From Fictibacillus halophilus (GTDB lineage: Bacteria; Bacillota; Bacilli; Bacillales; Fictibacillaceae), in assembly GCF_016401385.1 (NCBI RefSeq), contig NZ_JAEACF010000001.1:62001-126000 (forward strand): a DNA stretch of 64,000 bases. Direction: 5' to 3'. The position numbers and the translations under genes were made by a program. Below, piece by piece: positions 59,944 through 64,000 of the stretch (position 1 is its first letter; each line of letters begins with the position of its first letter). The notes beneath the pieces are model-generated. The model was not told the DNA's origin. It saw only the letters and a program-made list of their open reading frames with translations, and did no database searches.

Positions 59944-60027
59944 GATGTAAAAACAATGTGAGGGCATAATATCGAAACTAAGATCACACTATTACCGTAT
60001 AGATGGAAGATGGAGGGAGGTAGGTAG

Positions 60028-60801
60028 ATGATGAACACTTATGAAGAACAAGTACTAACAGAACTTAAAAAATGGGAAACTGAAATGTGCAAACGGCCCT
60101 CGCTATGGAATAAAACAACGAAATCTCTTCAAACGAAGATCAATGAAAAAATACCGCAAAAAGTGCATGATGTCATGACATCAAGTATGAAACATATGAT
60201 TAAAGCTACTTTAATCGGTTCTGAATATACGACTAAAAAAACGTTTAAGTTTACAGCAGATTTACGAGAGCGTGATTATAAATTTGAAGATCGGCTTTCT
60301 TTTTACAAAAGAACAGCAGCGATAGAAGGAGCGGGAACAGGTGCTGGTGGCATTTTGCTCGGCATTGCAGATTTTCCCTTATTGTTAGGAATCAAAATGA
60401 AGTTTTTATTTGAAGCAGCAAGTATTTATGGATTGGATGTTAGAGACTACAAAGAACGGATCTTTATTCTTCATGTATTTCGGCTTGCTTTTTCTGATCC
60501 ACACAAACGAGAAGAGGCATTTCAAAGGGTTATCTCATGGAAAGAGACAATTCAAGAATTTCCTGAGTCTCCTGAATCAATCAACCAAATGAATTGGCAA
60601 GAACTGCAACAAGACTATCGAGATCATATCGATCTAATAAAAATGCTTCAGATGGTTCCAGGATTAGGAGCCATTGTTGGGGCATATGCGAACTATCATT
60701 TTCTTGATGATTTAGGTCATGTGGCAAAAAATTGTTTTAGATGGCGTTTACTAACAGATGAAAAAAAGAAGAGGATTATACAAAACAAGCACCCGCAATA
60801 A
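60028..60801 (+). CDS. ecsC: EcsC-family protein
   Basis: A 257-residue protein: charged helical N-terminus, then A-G-T-G-A-G-G-I-L-L-G-I-A-D-F-P-L-L-L near residue 110, the EcsC-family core, and G-L-G-A-I-V-G-A-Y-A-N-Y near 215, both hydrophobic glycine-rich segments. Role unknown; not required for EcsAB functions in B. subtilis. Here it has its own leader and ribosome site (GGAGGGAGGTAGGTAG) because the flavoenzyme gene separates it from ecsB. Confidence 0.88.
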   Translation: MMNTYEEQVLTELKKWETEMCKRPSLWNKTTKSLQTKINEKIPQKVHDVMTSSMKHMIKATLIGSEYTTKKTFKFTADLRERDYKFEDRLSFYKRTAAIEGAGTGAGGILLGIADFPLLLGIKMKFLFEAASIYGLDVRDYKERIFILHVFRLAFSDPHKREEAFQRVISWKETIQEFPESPESINQMNWQELQQDYRDHIDLIKMLQMVPGLGAIVGAYANYHFLDDLGHVAKNCFRWRLLTDEKKKRIIQNKHPQ

Positions 60802-60818
60802 ATTGCGGGTGCTTGTAC
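60785..60818. terminator. terminator between ecsC and the ferritin-like gene
   Basis: AAGCACCCGCAAT and ATTGCGGGTGCTT are perfectly complementary around AA. The T-run is on the minus strand, so it mainly serves the ferritin-like gene. Confidence 0.85.
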
Positions 60819-60829
60819 AAGTTTGTATA

Positions 60830-61261
60830 CTAGAAACGACTGTCGCTTAATAGGCGGTCCATTTCCTCTTTGTGCTTCGTCTCATCAGCAATCATATCTT
60901 CTAACTGAACGACAAGCTCAGTCAATTTTAAGTTAGATGCTTGCTCTTTTCGTTCTTCATAACGTCTGATTGTATCTTCCTCAGCGTTTCGAGCTTCTTC
61001 TAACATTTCACGAACACTCTCTACTTGTTTAACCGGTTTTGGTTGAGTAGTTGGTGTACCTCCAAGTGTTTTAATCTTTTCTGCTAAATATAGAGCATGT
61101 CCTTGCTCATCAGCAATTTCACTTTGGAAGAAAGGTTTTAGAATTTGACGGTACAAACCAGAAACCGTAGCTGCATTATGGTTGTACATAATGATTGCAG
61201 AGTACTCGTTTGCAAGATCCTCATTTAGTCCATCGATTAGTGCTTGTAAGTCTTTTTCCAT
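60830..61261 (-). CDS. ferritin-like four-helix protein
   Basis: A 143-residue helical protein with a bacterioferritin/rubrerythrin-like pattern of metal ligands: N-E-Y-S-A near residue 18, E-I-A-D-E-Q-G-H near 47, A-E-E-D-T near 93 and D-E-T-K-H near 126, the E-x-x-H repeats of a di-iron site. It may store iron or handle peroxide. AGGAGGTTATACAA precedes the ATG; divergent from the DUF3243 gene. Confidence 0.83.
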   Translation of the reverse strand: MEKDLQALIDGLNEDLANEYSAIIMYNHNAATVSGLYRQILKPFFQSEIADEQGHALYLAEKIKTLGGTPTTQPKPVKQVESVREMLEEARNAEEDTIRRYEERKEQASNLKLTELVVQLEDMIADETKHKEEMDRLLSDSRF

Positions 61262-61463
61262 TTGTATAACCTCCTGAATCTTGTTCTACAGAGATATCCT
61301 TCCCCTTTTCTCGCCACCATAAACAAAATTTATAGGATAGACGAACTAAAAAACAATGGAACTGTAGAATGAGGTTTAGGGATTGGAAAAATCGGTAAAA
61401 GACTACTATGCATGAAACAAATGTTGAACAAAAGTGATACAAAATTCTAAGGAGGTAACAAAA

Positions 61464-61796
61464 ATGGATAGCAGACACATGGTTGATGAAGAGCGTAATG
61501 TTGACACAAGTAAGGTAGAAGAAACAGCAAGCCGTATGAGTGAGAGCAAAAAAGACGAGATCTTATCAAACTTTGATGAATTTAAGAGCTACTTGCACGG
61601 CAAAGTGCAAATTGGTGAAAAAATGGGCATGAGCGAAGAAACATTGGCAAAAACTGCAGAGAAAGTAGCAGATTACTTAGCTAACCATGAGGAGCCTCGT
61701 AACTCAGAAGAGAACCTCTTAAAAGAACTATGGAAAGTTGGAGAGCAAGAAGAGCGTCATAAGCTTGCTCATATGTTAGTTAAGCTTGTTAAATAG
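61464..61796 (+). CDS. DUF3243-domain protein
   Basis: A 110-residue soluble helical protein. The second half (F-D-E-F-K-S-Y-L-H-G-K-V-Q, G-M-S-E-E-T-L, V-A-D-Y-L-A-N-H-E-E-P, L-L-K-E-L-W-K-V-G) matches DUF3243, as in B. subtilis YmfJ, with a longer acidic N-terminus than usual. Function unknown. The frame begins at 61434, but ATG 61464 has AAGGAGGTAACAAAA upstream. Confidence 0.82.
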   Translation: MDSRHMVDEERNVDTSKVEETASRMSESKKDEILSNFDEFKSYLHGKVQIGEKMGMSEETLAKTAEKVADYLANHEEPRNSEENLLKELWKVGEQEERHKLAHMLVKLVK

Positions 61797-61805
61797 CATA
61801 CATGT

Positions 61806-61839
61806 AAAAGCTGCTCATCGCTGAGCGGCTTTTTTTATT
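61806..61839 (+). terminator. DUF3243 gene terminator
   Basis: AAAAGCTGCTCA and TGAGCGGCTTTTTTT around TCGC. Confidence 0.85.
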
Positions 61840-61989
61840 ACACTTGTCGTTATCTGTCAGGGAGAGTTATGTTTTGTGAAATCTATTCATGGAATGAAAC
61901 CATGCCGGTAGTAATCGTTCGTTTGAAAAGCTGTAAAAGCAATAAAATTTGCTAAAACGTCAATAAATTCACCTCAATGACCGTTTACA

Positions 61990-62026
61990 AACTACTTTAA
62001 AAAAACGACAATGTTTTAAAGTGGTT
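61990..62026. repeat. inverted repeat in the DUF3243-PAP2 spacer
   Basis: AACTACTTTAAAA and TTTTAAAGTGGTT form a 13-bp dyad with one wobble around an 11-base centre. There is no T-run after it. The rest of the 378-base spacer shows only AT-rich leader sequence. Confidence 0.55.
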
Positions 62027-62174
62027 TATCCAAAGAAAAAAGAGTGAAAACTTAGATTTAATAAGATTAAAAGGTGAAAACAATTTATAGAAAAGAGCTA
62101 TTGAAACTTTTCTATGCAACAACCTTGAGAAAAATAAGTAAAAGTTAAAAAGAAAAGATGTTGAGGAGAATTTT

Positions 62175-62882
62175 ATGTTACGAGAACTGGCCAAAAAACT
62201 ACCCTTTCCAATCCTTCCTCTAATATATATCATAAGCGGATTAGGTCTTTCGTTCTTATCGTTAAATGTCTTTTTTGAGCTTTCGGAAGACTTGATGGAA
62301 AACGAGGTATTTGAGTTTGATCAAGTGATCATTCAATATGTAACGGATATTAGAAGTGACACTCTAACCGAAGTAATGAAAGTAATTACTTTTTTTGGGT
62401 CGAAAAACATATTAACTCTCTTGTTAGTAGGAAGTCTTATCTGGTTAATCGCGAAACGGAAGAACTATTGGGGTGCGATTTTCTATTTGATTGCTGTTGC
62501 CGGAGGAGGTCTTTTAAACCTAGGGTTGAAACATTGGTTTGGAAGAATACGTCCAGAAGATAGCCTGATCGTCGAACAAGGTTTCAGTTATCCAAGTGGA
62601 CATGCGATGGGCAGTCTCATCTATTATGGTTTTCTTGGCTACTTGGTCGTAAGAAGCAGAAGAGGAAAGCCACTTAAAATCCTTCTTACGATTGCATTTA
62701 TATCCACGATTCTTCTTATTGGTTTTAGCCGTGTCTATTTAGGCGTTCATTATCCATCTGACATAGCAGCTGGATTTAGTGCTGGAACGGTTTGGCTACT
62801 GCTCTGTGTAGGTGGCCGTGAATCCATAAGAGCGTATCAAAAAAGGACGCTTCCTTTTTTTAAAAGGAAACATCCCCAGTAA
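62175..62882 (+). CDS. PAP2-family membrane phosphatase
   Basis: A 235-residue protein with about six TM segments and the three phosphatase motifs: K-H-W-F-G-R-I-R-P near residue 118, Y-P-S-G-H near 138 (catalytic His) and S-R-V-Y-L-G-V-H-Y-P-S-D near 185. It would dephosphorylate lipid phosphates such as undecaprenyl pyrophosphate or phosphatidate on the outer face. TTGAGGAGAATTTT precedes the ATG. Its 3' end overlaps the convergent lipid kinase gene by 23 bases. Confidence 0.92.
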   Translation: MLRELAKKLPFPILPLIYIISGLGLSFLSLNVFFELSEDLMENEVFEFDQVIIQYVTDIRSDTLTEVMKVITFFGSKNILTLLLVGSLIWLIAKRKNYWGAIFYLIAVAGGGLLNLGLKHWFGRIRPEDSLIVEQGFSYPSGHAMGSLIYYGFLGYLVVRSRRGKPLKILLTIAFISTILLIGFSRVYLGVHYPSDIAAGFSAGTVWLLLCVGGRESIRAYQKRTLPFFKRKHPQ

Positions 62883-63774
62883 GTGTGAGTAGTTGATTTT
62901 GCAAACATTTAATAACGGCAGGTGTACGATGCTGACGCTCTCCATCACAGTCAATAAGCTGTTGGGGAGCTGTTTTTATGCTGATCTCTGAGCTTTGAAA
63001 ATAATGGTACCCTTGTCCTTCTTTTGAAGTATCGGATAATCGATTCAGGAGGACGTCCCAAATAAACGATGTGGAAGGTTCTTCAATCAGCAAGCAATCG
63101 AGCTTTCCGTCTTGTATATCTGTATCGGGAAAGAAGGGACGGATCCCACCGGTAAATGGGCCGTTTACAGCAAGAAACATGGCAGCTTGTCCATCAAATT
63201 GGAACTCTTTAGAAGAAACAGAGATGTGGAATGGCTCCCACGTTTGAAAGGATTTAGCCGCAGATAAATAATAAGAAAGTCGGCCAAACTTTTCTTTTGT
63301 ATCTGGATCAATAGATTCTGAAACATGTGTGATCAATCCAACACCCCAGAAGTTTGTAAAGAAATGTCCGTTAAACTCTCCAACATCAATGAGGCTAAAC
63401 TTTTTTTCACTAAGCTGTTGTGCTGCTTTAATAGGATTTTGGTTCATGCCTAAAGCTCTCGAAAAATCATTGCATGTTCCTCCTGGCAAGATTCCGAAAG
63501 CCGGTTGATTCTCTTCAATAGACAATACAGCTTCTGCAATTTCATGTACCGTACCGTCACCACCCGCGGCTATGATTAAATCAGTATTACCTTCTAGCTC
63601 CTTAACGAATGAAGCACCTTCGCCAGGAGCAGTCGTCTCATAAACTTGAACGTCTTCAAAACCAATTTTAAGCTGCTCTAGCACAGCATTCCATTGATTA
63701 AGCAACCTACCTTGTCCGGCAGAAGGGTTAAGTATGACAGAAGCTCTTTTTATGGTTGAGGGATTTCTAGTCAT
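62860..63774 (-). CDS. diacylglycerol kinase-family lipid kinase
   Basis: A 304-residue YegS/BmrU/DagK-like kinase: N-P-S-A-G near residue 18, A-A-G-G-D-G-T-V-H-E near 69, G-I-L-P-G-G-T-C-N-D-F-S-R near 93, and the C-terminal G-P-F-T-G-G and D-G-K-L-D-C. It phosphorylates lipids such as diacylglycerol using ATP. Its ATG shares ATGA with the stop of the upstream gene, so translation is coupled. The PAP2 phosphatase, encoded convergently, could oppose it. Confidence 0.9.
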   Translation of the reverse strand: MTRNPSTIKRASVILNPSAGQGRLLNQWNAVLEQLKIGFEDVQVYETTAPGEGASFVKELEGNTDLIIAAGGDGTVHEIAEAVLSIEENQPAFGILPGGTCNDFSRALGMNQNPIKAAQQLSEKKFSLIDVGEFNGHFFTNFWGVGLITHVSESIDPDTKEKFGRLSYYLSAAKSFQTWEPFHISVSSKEFQFDGQAAMFLAVNGPFTGGIRPFFPDTDIQDGKLDCLLIEEPSTSFIWDVLLNRLSDTSKEGQGYHYFQSSEISIKTAPQQLIDCDGERQHRTPAVIKCLQNQLLTLTGDVSF

Positions 63775-64000
63775 TTCGCTACCATGTATTCTTTTACGAA
63801 TGACTTTCCTGTAAAAAGTGTTTCTGGAAGTGCTTTTGATGTGCCTCTATTCTTATGAGCTTCTTCATAAGCTTTGGATTGTTGCCAGTTCGTAAAGTCA
63901 GCATGTGAATTCCAAAGTGTCATTACGATATAAGGATCTTGTTGAAGAGGTCGTAAAATTCGTATGCCAGTAAAGCCTGGTTCGTTTTCAACAAGCCCAG
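63771..64000 (-). CDS. hmoB: HmoB-like antibiotic-biosynthesis-type monooxygenase (5' end beyond the window)
   Basis: The C-terminal 75 residues remain: G-F-T-G-I-R-I-L-R-P-L, then Y-I-V-M-T-L-W-N-S-H-A-D-F-T-N-W, the ABM-fold strand and W of heme-degrading monooxygenases, ending S-F-V-K-E-Y-M-V-A-K. B. subtilis hmoB (yhgC) lies near the ecs region, so this fits heme monooxygenase HmoB. It overlaps the lipid kinase start (ATGA). Confidence 0.75.
   Translation of the reverse strand, partial: GLVENEPGFTGIRILRPLQQDPYIVMTLWNSHADFTNWQQSKAYEEAHKNRGTSKALPETLFTGKSFVKEYMVAK

Overview
The window is a low-GC, densely packed Firmicute chromosome segment, almost certainly from an endospore-forming Bacillaceae (Bacillus/Fictibacillus-type). 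The support is a GerA-type germinant receptor operon, an alpha/beta SASP, two YjcZ/SscA-like spore peptides, ScoC(Hpr), YhaL, PrsA, EcsABC, TrpP and an FMN riboswitch. Gene order from about 30 kb onward follows the Bacillus subtilis yhe-yha-ecs-yhg region (yheB-yheA ... yhzD-yhaQ-yhaP-yhaO-yhaN ... yhaM ... yhaL-prsA ... yhaI-hpr-yhaH ... trpP-serC-hit-ecsA-ecsB ... ecsC ... hmoB), with insertions. I saw no rRNA, tRNA, CRISPR array, transposase or prophage.

Layout. 0-5 kb: the end of an MFS exporter, then a germinant receptor operon on the minus strand in the order A-C-D-B. 5-10 kb: a bactofilin/YhbD pair with a dyad over its promoter, two membrane proteins and a Ktr/Trk potassium channel subunit. 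10-12.6 kb: an FMN-riboswitch riboflavin operon (ribE-ribBA-ribH) without ribD. 12.6-17.2 kb: a 21-bp-period repeat array, then a leader peptide and two tandem terminators ahead of a BmrC/BmrD-type heterodimeric ABC drug exporter. 17-30 kb: a HemAT oxygen sensor, small membrane and lipoprotein genes, two dehydrogenase genes, a SASP, an ATPase-less amino-acid ABC pair, MsmX and a PucR-type regulator. 29-39 kb: a polysaccharide deacetylase with an in-frame stop near its best start, yheBA, a HAD phosphatase, DhaS and YhaQP.

38-52 kb: the SbcCD-like YhaON pair, a CssRS-like secretion-stress two-component system, YhaM, an MFS exporter behind a second leader-peptide attenuator, YhaL, PrsA, spore peptides, YhaI and ScoC. 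52-64 kb: TrpP with a TRAP-type triplet array over its ribosome binding site, SerC, HIT, EcsAB, a bicovalent flavoprotein oxidoreductase inserted before EcsC, a ferritin-like protein, PAP2, a lipid kinase and a truncated HmoB-like monooxygenase. Secretion functions are concentrated here: CssRS senses misfolded secreted protein, PrsA folds exported protein, EcsAB affects secretion and ScoC controls protease genes.

The intergenic regions hold the most unusual signals. Three degenerate tandem arrays with periods of exactly 21, 20 and 21 bp each start about 45-60 bp downstream of an intrinsic terminator. A dispersed family of roughly 100-140 bp palindromic elements has GTTGATT/AATCAAC ends and a central hairpin whose stem bases change in compensating pairs between copies. 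Both families look like uncharacterised non-coding systems. Coordinates were counted by eye and may be off by a base or two for non-coding sites; no searches or folding programs were run.
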